A DNA stretch of 23,770 nucleotides, taken from contig JAFGGF010000190.1 of the NCBI GenBank assembly GCA_016930735.1, positions 1 to 23,770 on the forward strand, given 5' to 3'. Shown piece by piece: positions 16,957 through 23,770 of this stretch (its first letter is position 1; the number at the start of each line of letters is the position of its first letter). The notes under the pieces are model-generated. The model was not told the DNA's origin. It made no database searches and saw only the letters and a list, made by a program, of their open reading frames with translations. Source of the stretch: Prolixibacteraceae bacterium (GTDB lineage: Bacteria; Bacteroidota; Bacteroidia; Bacteroidales; Prolixibacteraceae). The position numbers and the translations under genes were made by a program.

Positions 16957-18183
16957 TTAAAATTCAAATCTGGCAGTTTTCCCTGTGAGCTTATAGCCTG
17001 TAAATACGGCTTTACATATTTCGCTGTTGTTGTGGCTGGTAACAGCAAAACCTATGTAAACATTCTTTGGCATTGGCACATCGGAGCTACCCATTTTCTT
17101 CCAGCTTTTTCCATCGGCCGATGCGTAATAACTGAAAGTATCGGCTGTGCGGTTTATTTTCAACCAATAAGGCGCTTTTATACCTGATTCCGAATTTCCG
17201 CCGGCAACCGCTTCGTTGGTCGCAGCCCGCTGATGATAAGTAATCCCGTTTTCATTTGTTATACATGAAAACGCCATTTTAGAACCGCCGTCTAAATTTT
17301 CCCTTATCATTAAACCGGCCTTAGCCCATTCGTTTGCCGCTTCAAAACTTTCGACTTTTGTTACCATTTCGCAATTGCCGCTCACATATTGATATACAAA
17401 ATGAAATCCATCGCGGTTGTTCCAAATGTCAGATCCGGATGCTTCAACAACAATATTTTTATCGGAGCAGGAAAGGCTCCCGGGCTTTGCGGCATCGCCA
17501 ACATCGGACGACGACCAGGGGTAACACGGATCGTTTTTGCTTTTTATAGCAATACTGACTGTTGTTTCAACCGAACTGGTCTTTCCGTCGCTGGCAACAT
17601 ACTTAAAACTATCGGCTTCGGCAGCTGACATGCCTGCAACATAAATAATTTTATCCCCGCCCTGGGTCAATTGTCCGTATAACGGCTGGGTAAAACTCTT
17701 AATGAATATCGAATCGCCTTCATTGTCATTGTCGTTAGCCAAGACATTAATAATTGTGCTGCCTCCTGCATAAACCGTAACATTATCGCGGTTGGTAACC
17801 GGCGCCAGGTTTTTGTGTACCGTAATAACAATATAAGCTGGTTTCGATTCTTTTTTCCCGTCTGTTACAGTATAAGCGAGGCTGTCGGTCCCGGAAAAGC
17901 TACTGTCTGGCGTATAATACAAAACATTTGCTTTTTGCTCAACCTTACCGTTTAAAGGTGATGCAATGTTTTTAAAAGAAAGTTCATCACCTTCATCTTT
18001 GTCAGAATCGTTTGTAAGTGGTGAAATTTTCACGGTCCTGTCTTCAATTACTTCTGTTCTGTCTGCCACTGCCACAGGTCGGTGGTTATAGTTCTGTACA
18101 ATGGTTAGAATAATTAGTTGCAGGACAACAAACCCCAGTAATATTTTTAACAGGTGAAGCTTAAAAAATTCTCTTAAAGTCAT
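16957..18183 (-). CDS. Membrane-anchored protein with two cadherin-like Ig domains and a DUF1349-like C-terminal domain
   Basis: This is a 408-residue protein from the chosen start. An N-terminal helix at about 7-29 (LKILLGFVVLQLIILTIV) anchors it or acts as an uncleaved signal. Two tandem Ig/cadherin-like repeats follow, at about 34-116 and 117-210, each with the typical D/N-rich Ca-binding-like stretch (LTNDSDKDEGDELSF; LANDNDNEGDSIF) and a D-x-(F/L)-x-Y-x-(V/A)-(T/S)-D-G strand. Residues about 213-400 resemble the DUF1349/concanavalin-like fold (AKAGLMIRENLDGG; YYASADGKSWKKM; YIGFAVTSHN), often found in carbohydrate-active or surface proteins. A start at 18246 would add 21 polar residues, but its ATG lies inside the detached tail (overlapping LRYE*), so I prefer 18183, which places the membrane segment at the N-terminus. 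An exported carbohydrate-binding or structural role is inference. It lies 10 bp upstream of permease F. Confidence 0.8.
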   Translation of the reverse strand: MTLREFFKLHLLKILLGFVVLQLIILTIVQNYNHRPVAVADRTEVIEDRTVKISPLTNDSDKDEGDELSFKNIASPLNGKVEQKANVLYYTPDSSFSGTDSLAYTVTDGKKESKPAYIVITVHKNLAPVTNRDNVTVYAGGSTIINVLANDNDNEGDSIFIKSFTQPLYGQLTQGGDKIIYVAGMSAAEADSFKYVASDGKTSSVETTVSIAIKSKNDPCYPWSSSDVGDAAKPGSLSCSDKNIVVEASGSDIWNNRDGFHFVYQYVSGNCEMVTKVESFEAANEWAKAGLMIRENLDGGSKMAFSCITNENGITYHQRAATNEAVAGGNSESGIKAPYWLKINRTADTFSYYASADGKSWKKMGSSDVPMPKNVYIGFAVTSHNNSEICKAVFTGYKLTGKTARFEF

Positions 18184-18238
18184 AGCTATAGTTTTTAATA
18201 TTGTTAATATTTTTCTGTCGTTTAAACATTTTAATTTA

Positions 18239-18312
18239 TCATTCATACCTCAACGCTTCCACCGGGTTCTTCGTTGCTGCCCTCCTCCCGATATATATCG
18301 GGATTGCCAGCT
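18239..18312 (-). repeat. Detached permease 3' tail (orphan tail 2) split by a perfect palindrome
   Basis: On the minus strand 18239-18283 encodes RAATKNPVEALRYE plus TGA, downstream of permease G, which already has its own complete tail. At 18286-18303 an 18-bp perfect palindrome replaces the normal codons, and 18304-18312 (TTGCCAGCT) resumes the SWQ codons of the WQSWR-type tails. Length and organisation match 949-1022 exactly; only the linker to the preceding permease differs (8 against 10 bp). The TGA overlaps a possible upstream ATG of the cadherin-like gene. Confidence 0.85.
18286..18303. repeat. 18-bp perfect palindrome TCCCGATATATATCGGGA
   Basis: It is a perfect inverted repeat with no spacer. 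It occupies the place where other tails have AACT, as does the imperfect copy at 996-1013. Without a T-run on either side it is not a classical terminator. It could be a small dispersed palindromic repeat or a protein-binding site; the sequence alone does not decide. Confidence 0.8.
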
Positions 18313-18320
18313 TATATTTA

Positions 18321-20738
18321 TTATTCATATCGTAAACTTTCTACAGGGTTTTTAGTCGCAGCTTTCCACGATTGAAAAGAAACCGTTAACAGCGCAATTC
18401 CTAAAGCCAGCAATCCGGCTATAGCAAATATCCACCAGCTTAAAGCTGTTTTGTAGGCAAAGTTTTCGAGCCACTTGTGCATCGCATACCAGGCAATAGG
18501 TGTAGCAACTACAAAAGCTATCACGACCCATTTTACAAAGTCTTTGTTCAGCATTATCAAAACTTCGGAAACTTTCGCACCGTTAACTTTGCGGATGCCG
18601 ATTTCTTTTTGTCTCCTGACAGAGGCAAAAGAAACCAGGCCAAGTAACCCAAAACAGGCAATAATAACTGATATTGCGGAGTACAAACCAACAAGCTTGC
18701 TCAGTCTTTCTTCGGTTTTATATTGGGCGTTAAATGAATTATCGAGGAAAAAGTAGTCAAAGGGTACTTTATCGTTCAGTTCCTCCCATTCTTTCCCGGC
18801 TAATTCAACTACTTGCCTTGCACTTTGAGGTCGAATTCTGATTGCCAGGTATTCTGCCTGGTCAGCAACGCGCATTATAACCGGTAACTGTTCATATTTT
18901 AAAGAACCCAGGTGAAAGTTATTAACAATGCCAATCACGTTGTAATTGTTCCCTCCATCGTTGTAATCGAAAATAATTTTGTTGTTACTGTCAGTCCAAC
19001 CCAATAATTCAGCGGCTTTTTTGTTAATTACCGCATTATTTCTTTCTTCATTTATTTTGTCAGAAAAGAACCGACCATCAGCCAATGTAATTTTCAAAGT
19101 ATTCAGAAAATCAGCATCAACATAAAGCCTGCTAAGAAATATCCTGTTATCATCGTCGGGCTTACCAAAAGGATTGGAAGACCCGTCGAATTTTGAAGGT
19201 AGGGCTGAAGTGAAACTGGCATCAATAACTTCGGGGACTTTTTTTAATTCATTTTTTAAAACTTCGGAACTTTGCCCAATCCTTTGGCTGTTTTTTATTA
19301 CAAGGACATTTTCTTTTGAGAAGCCGGGATTATGATTTTGTAAATGATATAATTGTTTTTTGATTACTAAAGTTCCAGCAATTAACATAATAAATACAAC
19401 AAACTGCAAAGCAACCAAACCATTTCTGACAATACTGCGCGTGCCTGCATCATTTGCTTTTACTTTTATAACCTCAACCGGATTATATTTTGAAATGATA
19501 ACCGCCGGGAACAGTCCTGCTAAAACAGAAATCAAAAATGGAAGTGAAACGAGAATGAAAACCAAAGGAAATTGTATAAAATCGACGAATGAAAATGGCA
19601 CCCCGGTAAGGGAATTTAACAACGGGAGAGCCAATGACAAAACAAGAAAAGATGCACATAAGGCAAGCAGTGCCTGGACAAATGTTTCGGATAACACCTG
19701 GGTAATAATTATTGATTTTGAAGACCCAAGTACTTTTTTCATCCCAATTTCTTTAGCTTTTAAAGATGCTCTTGCCGTGGTTAGGTTAATAAAGTTAAAA
19801 CAGGCAACAAACAGGATAAGGATGCCAATTACGCCTAAAATGTATAGCATCTGTTTATTTCCGTAAACAAAGATATCATCGACAAAAGTTTTATCGAGAT
19901 GTATTTTAGTGAGTGGCTGTAATTGATGTTTTACATAATTTCCTCCGGCTTCGAATTGCTCCATGGATATTCCCATGTTGGTTTGCATCATCGACCCGTA
20001 ATATTTGACAGGTAACTTTTTAAATTTTGCCTCGAACGATTTTAAATCCGTATTTGGTTTGAGTAAAACATACGTGTAAAGGTCTCTGAAATTTCCCCAG
20101 TCGAACTCACCAATCCTATTAAATACAGGCAGGCTGTTGTATGAAGCCAATGCTTTAAACTGAAAATGAGAATTTTTAGGGATATCTTTTAGAATCCCTG
20201 TTATTGTATAAGGAACTTCAGGATTTCCTACGTTTATGACTTTCCCAACCAGTGAAACATTTCCAAAATACTTTTTGCCAAAATCTTCGGTAACTACAAT
20301 AGAATTTGGCTGGACAAGGGCTTGTGTTTTATCGCCTTCCAGAAGTTCAAAATCAAAAACCCGGAATATGTTTTCATCGGCATACCACAACCGCTCTTCC
20401 AATATTTTGTTATTACTGACCCTTATCAGTTGATTTTTATTAAAATACAGTCTTGTTGCTTCTTCAACTTCCGGGAGGTCATTTTTAACTGCCGGTGCCA
20501 TCGGGTTTTCAGAGTTTGTTAAAAATTCCCCTGTTTCACCCATTTTTACGTCCACAACAATCCTGTAAATTCGATTTGCTTTTGAATGGAACGAATCAAA
20601 AGTAGTTTCGTTATAAACATAGGTTGAAATATAAAGGACAGCGGTCAACCCCAGGGTTAAACCAATAATGTTTAATGCCGACTGGTAAACATCTTTTCTG
20701 ATGTTTCTTATTACTGAAAAAATAAATCGTTTAATCAT
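18321..20738 (-). CDS. MacB-like double-FtsX ABC transporter permease (G)
   Basis: At 805 residues this is the longest of the set. TM1 is near 22-42, the first periplasmic domain at about 45-293 has ITGILKDIPKNSHFQF near 179-194, the first FtsX block runs from about 296 with AKEIGMKKVLGSSKS (328-342), a helix lies near 428-448, and the second periplasmic domain contains VIGIVNNFHLGSL. The second FtsX block has QKEIGIRKVNGAKVSEV. It ends SFQSWKAATKNPVESLRYE, the ESLRYE variant found otherwise only in permease A, and like A it is followed by a palindrome-split orphan tail. Its N-terminal ~30 residues (MIKRFIFSVIRNIRK) also resemble A (MKRFFNSIFRNIKR), so A and G may be the closest pair. It starts 25 bp after a detached tail. 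Confidence 0.93.
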   Translation of the reverse strand: MIKRFIFSVIRNIRKDVYQSALNIIGLTLGLTAVLYISTYVYNETTFDSFHSKANRIYRIVVDVKMGETGEFLTNSENPMAPAVKNDLPEVEEATRLYFNKNQLIRVSNNKILEERLWYADENIFRVFDFELLEGDKTQALVQPNSIVVTEDFGKKYFGNVSLVGKVINVGNPEVPYTITGILKDIPKNSHFQFKALASYNSLPVFNRIGEFDWGNFRDLYTYVLLKPNTDLKSFEAKFKKLPVKYYGSMMQTNMGISMEQFEAGGNYVKHQLQPLTKIHLDKTFVDDIFVYGNKQMLYILGVIGILILFVACFNFINLTTARASLKAKEIGMKKVLGSSKSIIITQVLSETFVQALLALCASFLVLSLALPLLNSLTGVPFSFVDFIQFPLVFILVSLPFLISVLAGLFPAVIISKYNPVEVIKVKANDAGTRSIVRNGLVALQFVVFIMLIAGTLVIKKQLYHLQNHNPGFSKENVLVIKNSQRIGQSSEVLKNELKKVPEVIDASFTSALPSKFDGSSNPFGKPDDDNRIFLSRLYVDADFLNTLKITLADGRFFSDKINEERNNAVINKKAAELLGWTDSNNKIIFDYNDGGNNYNVIGIVNNFHLGSLKYEQLPVIMRVADQAEYLAIRIRPQSARQVVELAGKEWEELNDKVPFDYFFLDNSFNAQYKTEERLSKLVGLYSAISVIIACFGLLGLVSFASVRRQKEIGIRKVNGAKVSEVLIMLNKDFVKWVVIAFVVATPIAWYAMHKWLENFAYKTALSWWIFAIAGLLALGIALLTVSFQSWKAATKNPVESLRYE

Positions 20739-20763
20739 GACTATATTTTTGATATTATATTTT

Positions 20764-20820
20764 TTATTCGTACCGCAATGCCTCTACCGGGTTTCGCGTA
20801 GCTGCCCGCCAACTTTGCCA
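20764..20820 (-). repeat. Detached full 18-codon permease tail (orphan tail 5)
   Basis: The minus strand reads WQSWRAATRNPVEALRYE then TAA, undisturbed, but no permease body precedes it. One base upstream is the stop codon of the GxxExxY gene (20822-20824). Beyond the tail the match to real permease 3' ends is lost: 20818 onward reads CCAATTAGTC, against CCAGCTAACAGT in permease C. It therefore marks the exact point where a permease body was lost or a passenger gene was joined. Confidence 0.88.
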
Positions 20821-20821
20821 A

Positions 20822-21283
20822 TTAGTCTGAACTTTGATTCGTTTGAATGATTGAAGACTTTGATTTCTTATTCATAACCCGTTTAAATTCGAGGCTCTTA
20901 CTTCCGAAATTTATAAGCAATCCGACTTCCATGTTGTAGGCTTCCAAATAATTTATAGCTTGAGCAAGATGAACTTCTTCAAGCTGAATGACTGCTTTAA
21001 TTTCAACCATTACTTTTCCGTCAATAAAGAAATCAACCCTCCTTGTTCCGATTTGCTCCCCTTTATAAAAAAGCGGCATTTCAAATTCTCTTTCAAATTC
21101 AACATTCTGAAAAGCAAATTCAATGGCCAGAGCTCGCTGATAAATAACTTCCTGAAAGCCGTTTCCAAGATGTTTATGAACCTCAATGGCGCACTTTATA
21201 ATTTTTCCAGTTAAGTCCGAAAGCGGATATTTTTCATTGGTGTAGTTATTTTCTGACATACTTTCTTTAATCAAAGTTTTCAT
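20822..21283 (-). CDS. GxxExxY family protein (PD-(D/E)xK-like fold)
   Basis: This 153-residue soluble protein carries the family-naming motif G42-F-Q-E45-V-I-Y48. A PD-(D/E)xK nuclease-like core follows, with candidate residues D84 (RRVDFFIDG) and E94-x-K96 (VEIKA), then QAINYLEAYNMEVGLLINFG, the typical C-terminal strand-helix of the family (PF13366-like). A shorter start at Met9 (MSENNYTNEKYP) is also possible and leaves all motifs intact. Biochemical function is not established; nuclease-type folds suggest nucleic-acid work, but that is inference. It is the only gene here without export or membrane signals, and it is wedged between permease H (27 bp) and a detached permease tail (1 bp). 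This makes it look like a later arrival in the array. Confidence 0.9.
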   Translation of the reverse strand: MKTLIKESMSENNYTNEKYPLSDLTGKIIKCAIEVHKHLGNGFQEVIYQRALAIEFAFQNVEFEREFEMPLFYKGEQIGTRRVDFFIDGKVMVEIKAVIQLEEVHLAQAINYLEAYNMEVGLLINFGSKSLEFKRVMNKKSKSSIIQTNQSSD

Positions 21284-21310
21284 TTAATCATTACATCAAA
21301 GTTCAAGACA

Positions 21311-23719
21311 TTACTCATACCTCAAAGCTTCAACCGGGTTCCTCGTAGCTGCCCGCCAACTTTGCCAACTCACTGTTAACAGCGCAATTCCAAGCGCCAG
21401 CAAACCGGCAAGGGCAAATATCCACCAGCTAATATTAATTCTATAGGCAAATTTTTTAATCCAGTTATCAACAATCAGATAACTTAACGGCAGTGCGATA
21501 AAAATTGCCGTCAATACCATTTTTGTAAATTCATTTGATAATAGTTGAACAATACTATACTCGCCTGCTCCCAGTATTTTGCGAACACTTATTTCTTTCT
21601 TTCGTTTTTCGGCCGAGAACGTTGCCAATCCGAAAAGGCCCAGGCATGAAATAAGAATGGCTATTCCTGCAAAATATTTTGAAAGTATACTGACCCTTTT
21701 TTCGGCAACATACAATGCCTGGTAATCATCATCTACAAACTTGTATTCAAAAGCCAGTCCCGGATTCCGTGCTTGAAATAATTTTTGTAGTTGACTAATT
21801 GCCTCTGATTGTGATTCAGAATTTACTTTAACTATCATGTTCCAGGCTCTGGGTTCCAACTGTATAATACATGGTTTTACCTCCTCAAAGAGCGATTCGA
21901 AATGGAAATTTTTTGTTATCCCGATTATTTGTTTTTCCTGCCCCCAAACCCTAATTGTTTTACCAATCGGATCAATTAGCCCCATTTGTTTAATAGCTTC
22001 TTCATTAAAAATAATTTTAGATATTTCATTGCCAGATTCACTTGAAAAGCTCCTCCCTTCTAACATCTCAATTCCTAAAGTTTCAATAAAATTATTGCCA
22101 ATTTCAAGATTTGAAAAATGCATTTTCACATCATCGTCCCCATTCGTCCAATCAACACCTTGAATGTCTCCATGATTGCCAGTTAAATCATGGTTGAAAT
22201 TTGAAACCGAAACAACACCCGGAATATTATTTATTTCATTTAACAATGTTTCCACATTCTTTTCTAACTTCCCTTCATAGGCAAAAAAATTTTCATCATC
22301 TTCCATTTTCATTTCAGCATTAAAATGCAGGATATTATCGCGGTTATAACCTAGGTTTTTTGATTGGACAAATTCTATTTGTTTATACACAACCAACACA
22401 GATACAATAAGTGTTACAGATATCACAAACTGAAAAATCACCAGTCCTTTCCTGGCCCAGAATTCGGCAACTGAACCACGAAGTTTTCCTTTTAAAACCT
22501 CAACAGGCCTGAATCCTGAAAGGTACAGGGCAGGGTAACTTCCCGCCACTAACCCGGTAAATAAAAGGATGCCAACTATTGAAAAGATAAGTTCTTTCCC
22601 GAAAGTAAATACAAGTTGTTTTCCTGTTATTTCATTAAAATAAGGAAGAAACAAAACGACCACACCAATTGAAAGCATCAACGATATAAGAGTCATTAAC
22701 ATTGATTCGCCTAAATGCTGGTAAATAAGAATCGCCCTGTTTGCACCTACCGCTTTTTTAATTCCAATTTCTTTAAACCTCCCTGAAGCTTTGGCCGTTG
22801 AAAGATTCATAAAATTAATGCAGGCTATTATTAAAATAAAAATTGCAACAATCGAAAATAGCCTTATATATTCTATCCTTCCTCCTGAAGGTTGCCCATT
22901 TTCATACCTGCTGTACAAATACCTGTCTGAATATTTTTGGAGGAATAGTGTATATCCAGAGTCCTGTGATTTAGATTTCAGAAAATTTTTAATCTTCGCA
23001 TTTAAAACAGAAACATCCGTTTCATTTTGAACAACTACAAAAGTACTTGGGTCGCTGTTCCCCCATTCTGCCAACCAAGGATGGGCATCCTGAAAAATAT
23101 CATAATTAAAAAGAAGGTCGAATTGTGCGGTTGCATTAGCCGGAGGAGATTTGAAAATACCCGTAATTTGAAATAACCCGGAAATTTCATCCTGATTCCA
23201 TTCAATGGTTTTGCCAATACATTTCTCAGCCTTAACGAATAATTTGCCAGCTAATTCCTCAGAAATTGCTACGCTATATTTATCAGTTAATACCTGATTT
23301 TTATTTCCAACTACTAAATCGCAAGAAAAAATATTTAAATAATCTTTTGTTGCATATTGACCATCAGCTTTGATGCTTGTTTCACCCAATTTAATTGTCC
23401 CTTTTCCATCGAACCACGATGCAGGCACAACTGTAGCTGCATATTGAATTTCCGGAATTTCCTCGGCCAATGCCCGGGCTAATATACCCTGAGTATACTC
23501 CCATGTTTGTATCTCATTTCCATCGGTATAGTTCTGCATAACCTGAAAAATACGGTTGTCATTTTTATTAAATTTATCAACATGCAACTCATCGTTTACC
23601 CAGAGATAAATCAATAAAGCACAAGCCAAGCCGATTGAAAGGCCAAGTAAATTGATAAAAAACGAACTTTTATTTTGTTTAAATTTTCGGTAAATAATAA
23701 GAATGTGATGTAATAGCAT
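21311..23719 (-). CDS. MacB-like double-FtsX ABC transporter permease (H)
   Basis: This 802-residue permease has TM1 at about 20-42, a first periplasmic domain at about 45-282 (ITGIFKSPPANATAQFD near 185-201), a first FtsX block at about 284-400 with FKEIGIKKAVGANRA (315-329), a helix at about 424-444, a second periplasmic domain at about 450-675 with IIGITKNFHFESLF (598-611), and a second FtsX block from about 680. Its second coupling segment, KKEISVRKILGAGEYSIV (707-724), and following helix differ from the array's KEIGIRKVNGAK type and look like an ordinary Bacteroidota permease. From residue 763 it switches abruptly to the array consensus SWWIFALAGLLALGIALLTV and ends SWQSWRAATRNPVEALRYE. 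This is the clearest mosaic C-terminus in the window. Confidence 0.93.
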   Translation of the reverse strand: MLLHHILIIYRKFKQNKSSFFINLLGLSIGLACALLIYLWVNDELHVDKFNKNDNRIFQVMQNYTDGNEIQTWEYTQGILARALAEEIPEIQYAATVVPASWFDGKGTIKLGETSIKADGQYATKDYLNIFSCDLVVGNKNQVLTDKYSVAISEELAGKLFVKAEKCIGKTIEWNQDEISGLFQITGIFKSPPANATAQFDLLFNYDIFQDAHPWLAEWGNSDPSTFVVVQNETDVSVLNAKIKNFLKSKSQDSGYTLFLQKYSDRYLYSRYENGQPSGGRIEYIRLFSIVAIFILIIACINFMNLSTAKASGRFKEIGIKKAVGANRAILIYQHLGESMLMTLISLMLSIGVVVLFLPYFNEITGKQLVFTFGKELIFSIVGILLFTGLVAGSYPALYLSGFRPVEVLKGKLRGSVAEFWARKGLVIFQFVISVTLIVSVLVVYKQIEFVQSKNLGYNRDNILHFNAEMKMEDDENFFAYEGKLEKNVETLLNEINNIPGVVSVSNFNHDLTGNHGDIQGVDWTNGDDDVKMHFSNLEIGNNFIETLGIEMLEGRSFSSESGNEISKIIFNEEAIKQMGLIDPIGKTIRVWGQEKQIIGITKNFHFESLFEEVKPCIIQLEPRAWNMIVKVNSESQSEAISQLQKLFQARNPGLAFEYKFVDDDYQALYVAEKRVSILSKYFAGIAILISCLGLFGLATFSAEKRKKEISVRKILGAGEYSIVQLLSNEFTKMVLTAIFIALPLSYLIVDNWIKKFAYRINISWWIFALAGLLALGIALLTVSWQSWRAATRNPVEALRYE

Positions 23720-23749
23720 AGTCAGTTTATTTATTTATAGTTTCTAATT

Positions 23750-23770
23750 TTATTCATATCTCAAAGCCTC
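23750..23770 (-). CDS. 3' end of a further permease (or another detached tail), cut by the window edge
   Basis: The last 21 bases read EALRYE followed by TAA on the minus strand, 30 bp upstream of permease H. The spacing is like that between intact permeases, so a ninth permease is the simpler reading. A detached tail cannot be excluded because the sequence stops here. Confidence 0.55.
   Translation of the reverse strand, partial: EALRYE

Noticed and set aside
19360..19866. 168-codon plus-strand reading frame opposite permease G
   Set aside because: It lies wholly within a well-supported permease on the other strand, has low-complexity Thr/Asn/Lys composition and no family resemblance; it is a shadow frame.
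20822..21283. GxxExxY gene as a transposase or IS element
   Set aside because: There are no terminal inverted repeats, no DDE or HUH motif and no evident target duplication beyond the single permease tail; the protein matches the GxxExxY family instead.
949..23770. Regularly repeated TTATTCATA motif as a CRISPR-like or regulatory repeat
   Set aside because: In most copies it is simply the complement of the codons for Tyr-Glu-stop at permease ends, with spacing of gene length. No spacer structure exists.

Overview
The window looks like part of a Bacteroidota chromosome, most likely a marine or gut-type Bacteroidia/Marinilabiliales-like lineage. The evidence is the low-to-moderate GC, the A-rich leaders without strong Shine-Dalgarno sequences, and the protein families present: about 790-residue double-FtsX 'MacB-like' permeases ending in NPVEALRYE, DUF4097, GxxExxY, and PA14/chitobiase-type esterase modules. 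The order-level placement is inference. Every gene I can support lies on the minus strand, so transcription runs from the right edge to the left edge.

Layout in transcription order: the 3' end of a permease or a detached tail (23750-23770); permease H (21311-23719); a GxxExxY protein (20822-21283) abutting a detached permease tail (20764-20820); permease G (18321-20738); a second detached tail split by a palindrome (18239-18312); a membrane-anchored cadherin-like/DUF1349-like protein (16957-18183); permease F (14643-16946); two decayed tails (14542-14642); permeases E (12125-14503), D (9723-12095) and C (7313-9679); a secreted esterase with chitobiase-like and PA14-like domains (5774-7288); permeases B (3418-5766) and A (1033-3399); a third full detached tail with the same palindrome arrangement (949-1022); and a DUF4097 beta-helix protein that runs off the left edge (1-872). 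Most gaps are 7-45 bp, which fits one or a few long polycistronic units. I found no convincing promoter, terminator, RNA gene, CRISPR array or transposase. No stretch over 300 bases lacks a gene.

The eight full permeases share one architecture: one N-terminal membrane helix, a periplasmic MacB_PCD-like domain, a three-helix FtsX block, then the same arrangement again (about eight helices). They would be expected to work with a MacB/LolD-type ATPase, but none is encoded here. The proteins differ widely over most of their length, yet their last 40-95 residues are nearly the same, including at the DNA level. In two of them (H and B) the match to the array consensus starts abruptly at the last membrane helix. 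This suggests repeated recombination or gene conversion at the 3' ends.

The most unusual signal is a set of detached copies of this 3' end. They are 18-codon or shorter WQSWRAATRNPVEALRYE* tails lying after intact permeases or against unrelated genes. Two of them carry an 18-bp palindrome at the same base. My working hypothesis is that the permease 3' end acts as a recombination anchor through which permease bodies and passenger genes have been exchanged. This is inference from sequence pattern only.
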